Assembly (NCBI GenBank): GCA_039621445.1
Contig: CP154956.1
Coordinates: 59,343,178 to 59,407,177, forward strand
Origin: Euglena gracilis
Taxonomy: Eukaryota; Euglenida; Euglenophyceae; Euglenales
Length of the DNA: 64,000 bases
Direction of reading: 5' to 3'
The notes under the pieces are model-generated. The model made no database searches, was not told the origin of the DNA, and worked only from the letters and a program-made list of their open reading frames with translations. A program made the translations under genes and the position numbers. Positions 10,030 through 19,820 of this stretch are shown here, piece after piece (the first letter of the stretch is position 1; every line of letters begins with the position of its first letter).

Positions 10030-12052
10030 GCGGTCCTCATCGTCAACAGCCGCGCGCCCGGCAAGGGAAGGGATATCCATGCCGCAATCCGCGTATGCAT
10101 TCCCCCGCCGATCGAGCACCGCCGCAGTCATCCGAGCAGAGCCGCTGTCCGTGTCCCAGCGCCAATCGTCGTCCTCCGCGGCCCAACGTGCACCATCCCA
10201 TCCGCAACCGTCCCGCGCGCAAGTGCAGCAGTCCGCGCTGTCGTCGCATCCGTCTGCACCGGCATCGCGACCCGCCAGCACCGCCGCCCCACCAGCGCAC
10301 CGAGCAGCGCAGCATCCGGCATCACACCCGCAAGCCGCAACCACCGCCCTGTCCAAGCCGTCAGCACCGGTTTCGGTGCCGGTGGCTGCTGCCCAGTCTG
10401 TCCGAGTCCAAGTCCGACCCGTCTCCCAAGTCTCTGTGCCCGTGTCAAGCCAGCCCCTGGGTGCCGAAGGCACTGAACCGCAGTGTGCCGAAGGCACGGT
10501 GTACCAGCAAGCCGTCCATCCCAACCCATCGCATGCCATGCATCAGACCCCCGCGGTGGCGTTCGCCACCGGGGTGTCTCCCCAGCCAGCCATGCAGCCA
10601 TCAGCCCACCCTGCCGGCGGGCCCCCGCCGGTGATGCAGTCTGCGGTGCCGGCTGCGACTGCGGCCACACCAGCGGACCCAGCCAATCCGCCCGCGTCGC
10701 GGCTCCGACCGGAGCTGCGGCTCGTGCGATCCCGCCCGGTGCCGACGAATGCAGCACCGATGCTCCTCATGCGTGCGGGGGCGAGTGTGCCCGCACCCGT
10801 GAGGGGAACCGCCATCCGAGAAGTCCAAGCAACCACCCTGCCGCTGGGGGCTCCCCAGCTGCAGATCCTGCCACCGCACCTCCTGGATGCGCTCGGGGGG
10901 AGGCATCCGGGCCGGTTCTCGGGTAACGCCGAGGACTGGCCCCAATGGAGGCGGCGGTGGCTCCCGTACCTCCGCGAGGTGGAGGGGATGGTCCCCCTCC
11001 TCAGCGAGGCGCAGCGGGTGGCGCTGCTGCGGAGTACGGTGGACGAGGCGACGGCGTTGCACATCGACCTGATGGTGGAGACCTACCCGGAGATGCCGTT
11101 CGAGGAGCTGTGGGCGAGGCTGGACCTCGAGCTGGGTGGAGACGACCGAGAAGCACTACGAAGGAAGCTCCGTCACCTCAAGGTGGTGACGCGGGGCAAG
11201 CTGACGGAGCGCGAGTGGCGGGAGTACTTCGCCAACGCCAAGGCGCTGGCGATGCAGATCGGGGACATGACGGACGTGGAGCTAGCCCGCCTGGTGGTGG
11301 ACCAGCTGGGCCAGCCATGGAGGAAGCGGCTGGCCCATGAAGAGGATCGGCGCCGTGATCACGCGGCGCTGGTCCTGGAAGGCCTACCGGAGGATGTGAC
11401 GGTGGCGGAGGCGACGGAGATGGTGGTGGAGGAGACGGGCGTCGTGCCGAAGAAAGTGGATCGCCAAGGCAGAAGAATCAAGGTGGTCCCGGCGGACGAT
11501 GACCACCGGGCGGCCATCAAGGCGGTGTACGACCGGCAGAAGCTGTCTGGTGGAGCCATCGTCCGGGTGGCCCCGGACACCGTGGAGTTCACCGCCACCC
11601 AAGTCAACGACCTCATGGTGCGGTGGCTGAGGGTGGACCAGCGGGCCGCCACCATGGGCGATCCCGAGCCGGCCCACCGCAAACCGGCGGCACCCACAAG
11701 ATGGCAGCGGGAAGTGGATGTCGAAGATGAAGATGACGAGACCGACACCAAGGCCAATCAAGGAGTCCAGGAGGAGTCCAACATCAAGGAAGTGAAGAAG
11801 GAAGCGGTGAAGAAAGAAAAGGAAGGTGAAGCGAAGAAGGTGGACGAGACCAAGGACTCCAACGATGCCCAAGGCTGGGCTGGCCGAGGCAAAGGCAATC
11901 AGCAGCCGTGGAATGAAGGATGGACCGGCAAAGGTGAAGGCAAGGGGAAAGATGGTGGAAAAGGCAAAGGCAAGGGTAAGGGGAAAGGCAAAGGCGGCGA
12001 GAAAGGTTCCGGCAAAGGAGAAGCGGCCGGGACGACATCGACGCAGCAATGA
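9884..12052 (+). CDS. Family 2 Gag, capsid and basic GKG-rich tail
   Basis: 722 codons in the +1 frame relative to the upstream ORF. Residues 1-300 are Pro/Ala/Ser-rich. Residues 325-560 form a retrotransposon Gag/capsid domain, recognisable from GRFSGNAEDWPQWRRRWLPY and the following helices (YPEMPFEELWARLDLELGGD, LTEREWREYFANAKALAM). A Lys/Glu-rich stretch follows (about 610-660). The protein ends in a Gly-Lys repeat (GKGKGKGKGKG) that probably replaces the usual CCHC zinc knuckle as nucleic-acid binder; no CCHC is present. It stops with TGA at 12,050-12,052. The ORF must be reached by a +1 shift, by internal initiation, or by repair of an indel near 9,890. Pol starts about 90 bases downstream in a third frame setting. 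Confidence 0.75.
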   Translation: MSRCPVSAQPGDPPVSSAAQTTPPTRGAADPYQSAPQPASAGAARAPAERSSSSTAARPAREGISMPQSAYAFPRRSSTAAVIRAEPLSVSQRQSSSSAAQRAPSHPQPSRAQVQQSALSSHPSAPASRPASTAAPPAHRAAQHPASHPQAATTALSKPSAPVSVPVAAAQSVRVQVRPVSQVSVPVSSQPLGAEGTEPQCAEGTVYQQAVHPNPSHAMHQTPAVAFATGVSPQPAMQPSAHPAGGPPPVMQSAVPAATAATPADPANPPASRLRPELRLVRSRPVPTNAAPMLLMRAGASVPAPVRGTAIREVQATTLPLGAPQLQILPPHLLDALGGRHPGRFSGNAEDWPQWRRRWLPYLREVEGMVPLLSEAQRVALLRSTVDEATALHIDLMVETYPEMPFEELWARLDLELGGDDREALRRKLRHLKVVTRGKLTEREWREYFANAKALAMQIGDMTDVELARLVVDQLGQPWRKRLAHEEDRRRDHAALVLEGLPEDVTVAEATEMVVEETGVVPKKVDRQGRRIKVVPADDDHRAAIKAVYDRQKLSGGAIVRVAPDTVEFTATQVNDLMVRWLRVDQRAATMGDPEPAHRKPAAPTRWQREVDVEDEDDETDTKANQGVQEESNIKEVKKEAVKKEKEGEAKKVDETKDSNDAQGWAGRGKGNQQPWNEGWTGKGEGKGKDGGKGKGKGKGKGKGGEKGSGKGEAAGTTSTQQ

Positions 12053-12142
12053 CGGGGCCGTCCAGGTCCCGAGGGGAAGGGCCTGGACCGGCAGTCAACC
12101 CCCCAGCCGACATCCGCACCAGGGACGAGGCTGGTAAGAGCA

Positions 12143-15100
12143 GTGGAGTATGAAGAAGAAGGATGGCGGCTGGTCCAAAGAAAGAGAAGAGGCAGGAAGT
12201 CTCCAAAGGAAGGGGAGAGACCCTGCCTGCGGCAGGTGTCGAAGGCGAAGCCGACACCATCGTCCCCATCAACATCACCGAGCGTGCCGAAGGCGAAGGT
12301 GACATCATCGTCCTCATCAACGCCGACGGCATCAGCAAGCGAAGGTGACATCATCGATCTCAGCAACGCCGACGGCATCGGCAACGAAGACATCATCGAC
12401 CTCATCAACGCCGACGGCATCGGCAACGAAGACCGCATCGAGATCGAGTCTACCAAGATCCACGTCATCGCCATCAACAACACCGACAACATCATCACCG
12501 AAGGCATCACCAAGTCTCCACAAGACACCACCACAAGAAAGACAAGCACCGGCGAAGGAGGTGAAGAAAGCACCGGCGAAGAAGGAGAAGAAAGAGCCGG
12601 TGAAGAAGGCGGCGAAGGAAGAGAAGGAAAGATGGGCGCTGGACCTGTTCTCCGGAACGGGCAGTGTCAGAAGAGCGCTGGAGAAGATGGGCTTCAAGGT
12701 GATCAGCGTGGACTGGGACGAGAAGTGGAAGCCGGACATCGTGGCCGACGTGAGGAAGTGGAGGTACTGGGAACAGTACGCTCCCGGCTACTTCGAGGTC
12801 ATCGCGGCGTCCCCGCCCTGTACCGAGTACTCCGCAGCCCTCACCACCCGCAAGAGGAGGCTCCGCATGGCGGACGCGGTGGTGAAGGCCACGAGGGAGC
12901 TGGTGGAGTACTTGGCGCCTACGCGGTGGTGGATTGAAAACCCGAGGTTCGGCTTGCTGCGGTGGCGACGAGTCCTGCGCGGAGTGCGGTACGTGGATAT
13001 CGACTACTGCCGCTTCGCGGAGTACGGGTATCGCAAGCCGACCCGCTTCTGGGTCAGCGACGCGATGGCGAAGGAGCTGGACGACGTCATCTGTGGTGGG
13101 AAGTGCGGCAGCATGGTGGAAGGACCAGACGGCGTACGACGACATCGGCTACAGCTGGGAGGCAGTGGCGGCGAGCGCAGGTGCACAAGGGAGGAGGCCT
13201 ACCGCATCCCGGAGGGAGTGGTGCGGTACCTGTGCCTGGGGGAGAAGGCACGGGAAGAAGTGGCGGCGGCGGAGGAGGCGAAGAAGGTGCGGAAGGTGGT
13301 GGTGCGGCCGTGGCAGCACCTCCCGAACCGGCCGTTCACGGTCGGCCGGATGGAGCACCGTGGGGGGTGCTACCAGCTGCTGATGGACGTGGAGGTGGAG
13401 GCAGGCGGGATGAAGATCCAGGCGAAGGCCTTGATCGATACGGGGGCGCAGACCTCCCTCGTGAAGAAGGAGCTGTTCCCGGAGTCGGTGTTCCACGCGG
13501 CAACAAGACCCTTGGTGCTGCGCACGGTGAGCGGAGAAGCACTACCCGGAGGACAACGAGAAGCAGAGCTGAAGCTGTCCTTCGCGGCCCAGACCGACGA
13601 CGAGGAGCGGAGACCGAGGACGTGGACGACGAAGGTGGTGGCGTACGACGGCTGCATCAGCACGGATCTGATCCTGGGGTATCCATGGCTCCGGGAGAAC
13701 CGGCTGGATGTCCAGCCATGGCGCGACACCTTGCAGCTCCACGCGGACCCCAAGTGGATCCTGAGGCGGCGTGGAGACGAAGAGAAGAAGGAGGAAGATG
13801 ATGATGAAGACGAAGACGAGCTGGACGGCTACCTCTCCACGGTGAAGAAGATGCGGCAGCTGACCACGGACGAGGCAGCAGTCCGAGAAGTGGCGATGAT
13901 GCTGAAGGAGGCCGAAGAAGCGGCGAAGGCGGTGCGAGGGGTGGTGGAGACGGAAGATGATGTCGACCATCCCTTGGCGCGGCAGCTGCGGGACGAGATC
14001 ATCAACGAGTTCGAAGGCCGGGTGTTCCGTGAGCGGGTCTGGCCGTGTCCCCCGGCGCGGGGCACCCATGGGAAGGCAGTGCTGAGGCTGAAGCCGGGAG
14101 CAACCCCAGTGGTGGGCCGGATCATCAACCTCAAGGGCGAGCGGCTGGAGGCCCTGAGGGAGATGGAGCGGGAGTGCCTGGCGGACGGCAAGCTGGAGGC
14201 GGGGCGGGGGCCGTGGAGGGCGGCCGCCTTCCCCATCCGCAAGAAGTCGGGCAAGTGGAGGCTGGTGTGCGACTACAGCTTGACCAACAAGATGCTGCAG
14301 ATGGACTCCTACCCCCTACCGCTGACGGAGGACATCGTGAGCGAGCAGGCGAAGTGCGAGATCTTCTCGACGGTGGACCTGCGGGACGCCTTCCACCAGG
14401 TGGCCATGGCGGAGGAAAGCCGACCCATCACCAACATCCACCTGCCCGGCGGCCTCTGGCAGTGGACCGTGGTGCCCCAGGGCATCAACGTCGGTCCGGC
14501 GCTGCTCCAGAGGGACATCGACGCGACCTGCCGCAACGTCTCCGCCCACACCCACCCCTACTTCGACGACATCCTGGTGAGCACGAGGCGGCTGCCGGGG
14601 TGGAGCGACGAGGAGCTGATCAGGCGGCACGCGGGGGATCTGCGGGAGACCCTGCGGGCGCTGGAGGCGGATCGGTGGGTGGCGGACAAGAAGAAGGCGC
14701 AGCTGTTCCGCAAGAGGGCGGAGTTCGTGGGGCACGTGCTGGGGGAGGGCAAGCGCGTGCCCGCGAGCGGCAAGCTGGCGGCGGTGCAGCGGTGGCAACC
14801 CCCGGCCAATGTGACGAGTTTGCGCGCCTTTCTCGGCCTCTGCAATTATTATTCGGGGTATGTACGTATGTACTCGGAGCTGGCCGCCCCCCTGCAGGAG
14901 AAGCTGAAGCTACCGCGGGATTTGTCCCGGGCGGGCAGCAAGCACCCCATCGTGTGGTCCGCGGCCGAGCTGGAGGCGTTCGAGAAGCTGAAGGCAGCGC
15001 TGGTGGCGGACCTGGAGCTGTGGCACGTGGACATGAACAAGCCGTTCGTGCTCCGCACAGACGCCTCCGATTACGCGGTGGGCGCCGTGCTGGAGCAGCT

Positions 15101-15599
15101 GCCGAAGGTGGAGGGCATCCCATCGGTGGAGGAGCTCCTGAAGCCCGGGGCGTCGGTGGCGGTGGGCTTCATGAGCAGGAAGCTGACGGAGGGGCAGCGG
15201 CTGCGGTGGGACACCCGGGACAAGGAGACGTACGCGGTGGTGAGCGCGCTGGACAAGTGGGGCGGCTACATCACCGGGCAGAAGGTGCTGGTGCTGACGG
15301 ACCACCGGTCCTTGGAGAGCTGGTACAAGGAGCACGTCGCCCGAGGAGCGGGACCCGCAGGGCCGGCGGGCGAGGTGGCACTCCAAGCTCAACGAGCACA
15401 TGGTGGAGGTGGTGTACGTGCCGGGGGAGAAGAACGAGGTGGGGGACGCGCTGTCGCGGTGGGCGTACCCGGCCAGCCAGGAGTACCGAGACTCCTGCTG
15501 GCACGGGACGGCAGCGGACGCCGAGGAGATGGAGCAGCAGATCCGAGAGGAGAAGGCCGCGGAGCGCAGCTGCCCGAAGGCAGTACACCCGGTGGATAA
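12143..15599 (+). CDS. Family 2 Pol: C5-methyltransferase-like domain, protease, RT, RNase H
   Basis: A short first frame (12,143 to about 12,330, MEYEEEGWRLVQRKRRGR) shifts within a Ser/Thr repeat into the main frame at 12,345. Numbered from 12,345: residues 97-300 resemble a C5-cytosine methyltransferase, with DLFSGTGS (cofactor loop), SPPC with the presumed catalytic Cys159, WWIENP with Glu198, and FAEYGYRKPTRFW. Residues 345-470 are the aspartic protease (ALIDTGAQTSLV, Asp365; DLILGYPWLRENRLDV). Residues 560-800 are RT (KWRLVCDYSLTNKM, STVDLRDAFHQV, YFDDILV with Tyr739). RNase H starts at FVLRTDASDYAVGAVL (Asp906) and includes RDKETYAVV and LTDHRSLESWY. An extra C near 15,340 shifts the frame. 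The true RNase H end lies at 15,342-15,600 in another frame (GEKNEVGDALSRW). The upstream boundary of Pol is uncertain. Confidence 0.85.
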
Positions 15600-15602
15600 G
15601 GT
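15400..15602 (+). CDS. End of family 2 RNase H, in shifted frame
   Basis: From about 15,342 the real protein moves into this frame: EERDPQGRRARWHSKLNEH, then the closing RNase H motif VVYVPGEKNEVGDALSRW, then a tether to the integrase. The preceding frame runs on as Gly/Ala/Arg-rich nonsense to a TAA at 15,597. Another shift near 15,600 is needed to enter the integrase ORF. Both shifts sit in GC-rich tracts, so sequencing indels are as likely as real mutations. Confidence 0.6.
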
Positions 15603-18488
15603 GTGCCCCCTCCCGACCGCAAATGCGGCATCCCATCGCCGCCAGCCGGGACACCGGCCTCCGAGGCGGCGCCCGCCGGGATTCCGGCAGCCGGAAGTCC
15701 GGCAATCCGACCGCCGCCCCCACCGCACCCCACCGCGCCGGCTGCGACTGCAGCACCGACCGTGCGAGTGCCCAGTGCGACAGCGCTGGCATCGCCCGGG
15801 CAGCCCGAGCAGCCGCAGCACCCGGCGTTGTCCGCGCAGCCCAAGCAGCAGCAGCAGCAGCCCGCCACACCGCGCACTGTGCGGTTTTCCGTACGGCCAG
15901 CAGCGGCACCGGCAGCAGCACCCGCCGTGCGATCCCCGTCCGCCGAGCAAGCATCGTCCCCGCCCGCGGCCAGCGCACGCAGCATCCCACCGTCCGCAGC
16001 GATCGCCGTGACAACCCGAAGCCAGGCGGCCGCCAAGCCGCCCGGTGCCGCCGTCCCGAAGAAGCCAGCCGGCCCACCCAAGGTGGGGGGGCACCCCAGC
16101 CCTCCCGCCGTGCCGCCAGTGGCAGCCGCCGTGCCGCCTGTGGCGGCCGCCGTGCCGCCAGCTGCAGCCACCCCGGCCGCAGCCCCGCAAGACGAAGACC
16201 AGGACCTGATGGCGATGGACTGGAGTGAGGCGTATGAGAAGTGCCCAACGTTCAAAGAGCCGTGGCAGGCCATCAAGCGCGGCCGGCCATGGCCCACCGG
16301 CTACCGGAAGGAGGCAGGCAAGCTGGTGAAGGATTCCGTCTGGTGCGTGCCGGATGCCCTGACCGAGCGGGCAATCCGAGAGCAGCACCGGGCGTCGGGG
16401 CACGTCGGTGGTGAGCGCCTCCTCGATGAGGCCAGCCGGAACTTCCAGTTTGCGGTGCCCTCCCGAGCACGCGAGCTGGCGGGCAAGATTCTGGCGGTGT
16501 GCGAGTTCTGCCAGGCGTCGGAGCACCCACACCAACCCCTCCGGCTCCGCATCACGCCCACGCCAGTGCCGCCCCATGTGATGTGTTCGGTGAGCGTGGA
16601 TCTGTTCCAGATGCCGGAGGTGGAGGTGGAGGGCGGCAAGCTGGTGAACGTGTTCGCAGCATGCATCGATCGGCACTCCGGCTGGGCGATCGCAACCGTG
16701 CACCACCACCGCGGGCTAACGGCGGAGGCGGTGGCTAAGGCTATGTATGAGCAGTGGGCGCAGTTCGGCGTGCCAAGCGTCATCACGTCGGACCGGGGCC
16801 CCCACTTCGTGGGGGCCTGGTGGAGGGCAATGTGCGCAAGACTGGGGGTGCGCCATGCCTTCTCCCAAGCATACCACCACGAAGGTAACGCCCGTGCGGA
16901 GGTCCTCGGCGCGCAGATCCAGAAGCGGCTGAGGAAGATGAAGGCGGCGGAGGGCGTGGAGTGGCCGGAGGCGCTGCCGCGGGCCCTGCGGACCCTGCAC
17001 GACAGTGCTGGGCCCAGCGGCCTGAGCCCCTTCCAGGTGCTCTTCGGCCGCGAGCGGTGGTATGGCGGGGTGCCGTACCAGCCGCCCACGCGGGCCGAGG
17101 ACGCGGTGGCCTTCTTCGAGCGCATGCAGGACATCGATCATCGTGTTGCGAAGATCCTGAACGAGGAGCACGCCAAGACAGCCGAGGCGGTCAACAAGCG
17201 GAGGAAAGAGCTGCCGGAGCTGGAGATCAACGACAAGGTCTGGTATCTCCGCCCGCGCACCCGCACCGGCGAGAAGCTGGAGACGTACTGGATCGGGCCG
17301 TGCGTGGTGGCAGAGCGCACCAGTGAGCACACGTACGTGCTCCAGATGGAGGATGGCCGGAAGCAGGTGGCCCACCGATCCCAAATCAAGAGCTACCGCC
17401 ACGATCCAGCCCTCATGGGGCCACCGCTCCGTCTCTTCCACTTCCGCCAATCCAGGCCGGAGGAGGGTTCCCGGCTGGACGAGTGGGAGGTGGAGGCGGT
17501 GGTCACCCACCGGCGCGATGCCAACGGCGACCTCGAGTTCCTCGTCAAGTGGCTGGGGTACGAGGAGAAGACGTGGGAGCCGCTGCGGCACTTCTTCCAC
17601 CGGTACGCCTCCCCCATCGTGTCGTACTTCGTCGAACACGACATCAAGGAGGACATCATGAAGTACCTTTCGAGGTTCCCGGAGGAAGCCCACATCGCCA
17701 TCTGCCACGCCGTGGAGATCGAGAAGGAGAAGGAGAAGGAGTTTGGGCTGTCCTGGGAGGAGCCACCAGAGGAGTGGATGTGGCAGGACCCCGAGGACGG
17801 AGATGTGTGTCGAGAAGGTGATGATTCTGCTGGAGACGATGATGAAGGTGATGGAGGAGACGAAGGAGATCGAGACCAAGAAGACGGAGGAGATGCTGGC
17901 CCGGCGGGTCCCCAACAAGCGGCCCACCCCAGGTACCCGGTCAGGGTCCACCGGCAGCCCGCGAGCGGCAAGCGCCCCGTCTCCGTGCGATCCGCGTCTG
18001 CGAGGGATGCGCTCTCCCGCGCTTCCCTTGCCCCAGCTCCACCGTCCACCACCCCATCACTCCCCATGTCACACGCGTACCCACCCCGCAGTCCAGGCGT
18101 ACCTCAGAGACCCGGTCCCCGAGTCTCCCCTGCCCCCACAGGTAGAGGTCGCCGCCCCCGCGTGTCGACCCGCAGGGACGCCCCAGCTCGGGATCCCCCC
18201 CTCCCACCAGGGGGCCCCGTTCCCGTGCACCCCCATGACCCGTCCCTGCGGCGAGGCGGCACCACCACCGGAGGCGTGCCCCTGCATGGCCACGGTGCGA
18301 CCCGGCCCTTCCTTCCCAACAAGGAGGCCACCCCTGCCCCCTGCCCACACCCCATGGGGAAATGGAAAAGGCCTGGCGTCAACCTGGGATTTTCTCCATG
18401 GTGGTCGTGTTCCAGTTCATCTTTCTGTTCCTTCCCCTCGCCTTCGACGCTCAGGACAGGCGGCTGGCAGCGCGCGCGCAGGAGCTGA
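15603..18488 (+). CDS. Family 2 integrase with chromodomain and acidic tail
   Basis: Residues 1-200 are a Pro/Ala-rich tether. Residues 255-310 hold the HHCC zinc module (EQHRASGHVGGERLL then CEFCQ). The catalytic core has Asp333 (VSVDLFQ), Asp397 (TSDRGPHFVG) and Glu433 (GNARAEVLG), an exact D-D-35-E spacing. After the SH3-like part (INDKVWYLRPR) comes a chromodomain at residues 627-668 (LEFLVKWLGYEEKTWEP). A Glu/Lys-rich and then Asp/Glu/Gly-rich tail begins near residue 700. The last 200 residues are Pro/Arg-rich and may be non-functional read-through to the TGA at 18,486. Integrase inserts the cDNA; the chromodomain probably directs it to particular chromatin. All catalytic residues are present. 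Confidence 0.88.
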   Translation: MPPPDRKCGIPSPPAGTPASEAAPAGIPAAGSPAIRPPPPPHPTAPAATAAPTVRVPSATALASPGQPEQPQHPALSAQPKQQQQQPATPRTVRFSVRPAAAPAAAPAVRSPSAEQASSPPAASARSIPPSAAIAVTTRSQAAAKPPGAAVPKKPAGPPKVGGHPSPPAVPPVAAAVPPVAAAVPPAAATPAAAPQDEDQDLMAMDWSEAYEKCPTFKEPWQAIKRGRPWPTGYRKEAGKLVKDSVWCVPDALTERAIREQHRASGHVGGERLLDEASRNFQFAVPSRARELAGKILAVCEFCQASEHPHQPLRLRITPTPVPPHVMCSVSVDLFQMPEVEVEGGKLVNVFAACIDRHSGWAIATVHHHRGLTAEAVAKAMYEQWAQFGVPSVITSDRGPHFVGAWWRAMCARLGVRHAFSQAYHHEGNARAEVLGAQIQKRLRKMKAAEGVEWPEALPRALRTLHDSAGPSGLSPFQVLFGRERWYGGVPYQPPTRAEDAVAFFERMQDIDHRVAKILNEEHAKTAEAVNKRRKELPELEINDKVWYLRPRTRTGEKLETYWIGPCVVAERTSEHTYVLQMEDGRKQVAHRSQIKSYRHDPALMGPPLRLFHFRQSRPEEGSRLDEWEVEAVVTHRRDANGDLEFLVKWLGYEEKTWEPLRHFFHRYASPIVSYFVEHDIKEDIMKYLSRFPEEAHIAICHAVEIEKEKEKEFGLSWEEPPEEWMWQDPEDGDVCREGDDSAGDDDEGDGGDEGDRDQEDGGDAGPAGPQQAAHPRYPVRVHRQPASGKRPVSVRSASARDALSRASLAPAPPSTTPSLPMSHAYPPRSPGVPQRPGPRVSPAPTGRGRRPRVSTRRDAPARDPPLPPGGPVPVHPHDPSLRRGGTTTGGVPLHGHGATRPFLPNKEATPAPCPHPMGKWKRPGVNLGFSPWWSCSSSSFCSFPSPSTLRTGGWQRARRS

Positions 18489-18916
18489 GCTGTCGTCGTG
18501 AGGAGATGTGGTGACGTCGGCGGCAGCTGGCTCACCCCTACTGACCTGATGGATACTGTGGAGGCTCTCACCCACCAACCCAACCTCTTACTGGTGTGCC
18601 ACCCCTCCCCTCTCATCCCCAACCGAACCCAGACAAGACCACCCACCAAGGAGAGCCAAGGAGAGCCAAAGCCCAAGCCCAGCCAATTCCTGAGGCCAGC
18701 CCGCAAGGCCGGACGACGTCAGCAGCGACGCTCACCGAACGCCTGCGGAGCACGGCCAGGGATTGGCTGGCGTCCACCCCCACCCGGACCACAGGAGCCC
18801 GCCCGCAGCCGGCACGCCAGGCAGCGGCGCAACGAATCACCGGGGAGCCCCGGCCAGGCTCCTGTGGCAGGGGGGCGAGAGAGGCAGCGGCCAGGCCCGG
18901 CAGCCGGAGGCAAGGC
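18489..18916 (+). other. 3' untranslated stretch of family 2
   Basis: A GC-rich, Pro/Arg-biased sequence between the integrase stop and the polypurine tract. Several short frames are open by composition only. I see no gene or structured motif in it. Confidence 0.5.
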
Positions 18917-18932
18917 CGAGGAAGGGGAGAGT
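18917..18932 (+). promoter_or_regulatory. Polypurine tract before the 3' LTR
   Basis: The purine run GAGGAAGGGGAGAG ends directly at the 3' LTR. This is the expected primer for plus-strand DNA synthesis and supports the LTR start at TTGG/TGGC. Confidence 0.65.
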
Positions 18933-19575
18933 TGGCGGACCGGCCGCTGCACCTTCCATTGCCACTATTACAGCCTGCTGTTGTATATAGCGAACCACTG
19001 CGCTAATTCAGCATCAAAATAGCGCAAACCGCACCTCTAACTGTTCTGTTTTTCACTGCAGGCTCCCTCTTTTTACCCATGGTTTCAATTCAAGATTGTG
19101 CCTGCTGAATCAAGACCAAGGTCAAAATATATCAATTTTCAAGGAATTTCAAGGGAATTCAAGGAAAGGCACTGGAGCCAAGAAAGTGCAAAAGTTCAAG
19201 AAAGTCAAAAATACCAAGGGCGGAGCAAGCAAAAGATTACAAAAAAGTTGGCTATCTGCTGGCGCAGGAGAGCAGTACAAGCCAAAAAGGTGTTGGTGCT
19301 GGGGTATCTGAAGCCTAGGGGAGGGCAACCAGGCCTTTTCCTAAACCCCCCCCACTGCCGGAAGGGACGCCAAGCCGGACTCCCCCCTCCAACCACTCCC
19401 CAAAAAGGAGGGCCTTCGGTCCCCGGGAAAAAATCCTACGTGGGAAGGGGAGTATCCCGAACCTACCCCTCTCCCCAGAGCCCATTGCGCCTACCCCCCA
19501 CCCCGCTGGTACCCCCTCACGGACCCCCGGGAGTGAAGGCTGGGCAAAAACAAAATCGTTCGGGAAACTGTAGCA
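18933..19575 (+). repeat. 3' LTR of family 2 element
   Basis: 643 bases, near identical to the 5' LTR, with the TATATA box at 18,984-18,989. It ends next to the leader of family 1 gag copy A. The end could be 19,568 or 19,575 because the flank resembles the primer-binding site. Confidence 0.85.
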
Positions 19576-19820
19576 GATTTAGGCAACGATCCTACACAGA
19601 CGTTCCACACAGAGAAACTCTGTGGTTGACTGGTGGTGAGGATCGTACTGAGCCGTGAAACACGGTGAAAGTACTGTTCCTGGCCCCTAGCCAACCTCTA
19701 AGCAAGGATACAGGTCTCAGAAGGCTCTGTCGGTAATAGCCGATACAACCTTTCTGGTCCCTGTTTCTCTGCTTATTCCAGAGTGTTTTGAGGTTTTTGA
19801 CTTTTTACCCATCTCAAAAG
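19576..19820 (+). other. Leader of family 1 gag copy A, with mini-hairpins
   Basis: No gene is seen. The stretch contains two perfect AAA-loop hairpins, CACAGAG-AAA-CTCTGTG (19,608-19,624) and CCGTG-AAA-CACGG (19,653-19,665), then reaches the probable Gag ATG at 19,821. It may be a 5' untranslated region with a packaging or dimerisation role; that role is a guess. Confidence 0.4.

Larger units (their letters stand above)
7631..19575 (+). mobile_element. Family 2 Ty3/gypsy chromovirus with a captured C5-methyltransferase-like domain
   Basis: This is a full-length LTR retrotransposon of about 11.9 kb. Order: 5' LTR, Gag (two frames), pol with methyltransferase-like domain, protease, RT, RNase H, integrase and chromodomain, acidic tail, polypurine tract, 3' LTR. 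The RT-before-integrase order makes it Ty3/gypsy. The two LTRs differ by two substitutions and two single-base indels in 643 bases, so insertion was recent. I see no convincing target-site duplication: the left flank is inverted family 1 pol and the right flank is the leader of family 1 gag copy A. Frameshifts lie near 9,890, 12,330, 15,340 and 15,600. The first could be programmed; the others look like single-base errors or recent mutations. Confidence 0.85.

Noticed and set aside
14910-16709. 599-codon minus-strand ORF opposite RNase H and integrase
   Set aside because: It is a shadow frame; the plus strand has clear RNase H and integrase motifs here.
7621-19580. A 5-base target-site duplication around family 2
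   Set aside because: The flanks (AGAGT or TTGGT on the left; GATTT or TGTAG on the right) do not match convincingly for any LTR boundary I tried.
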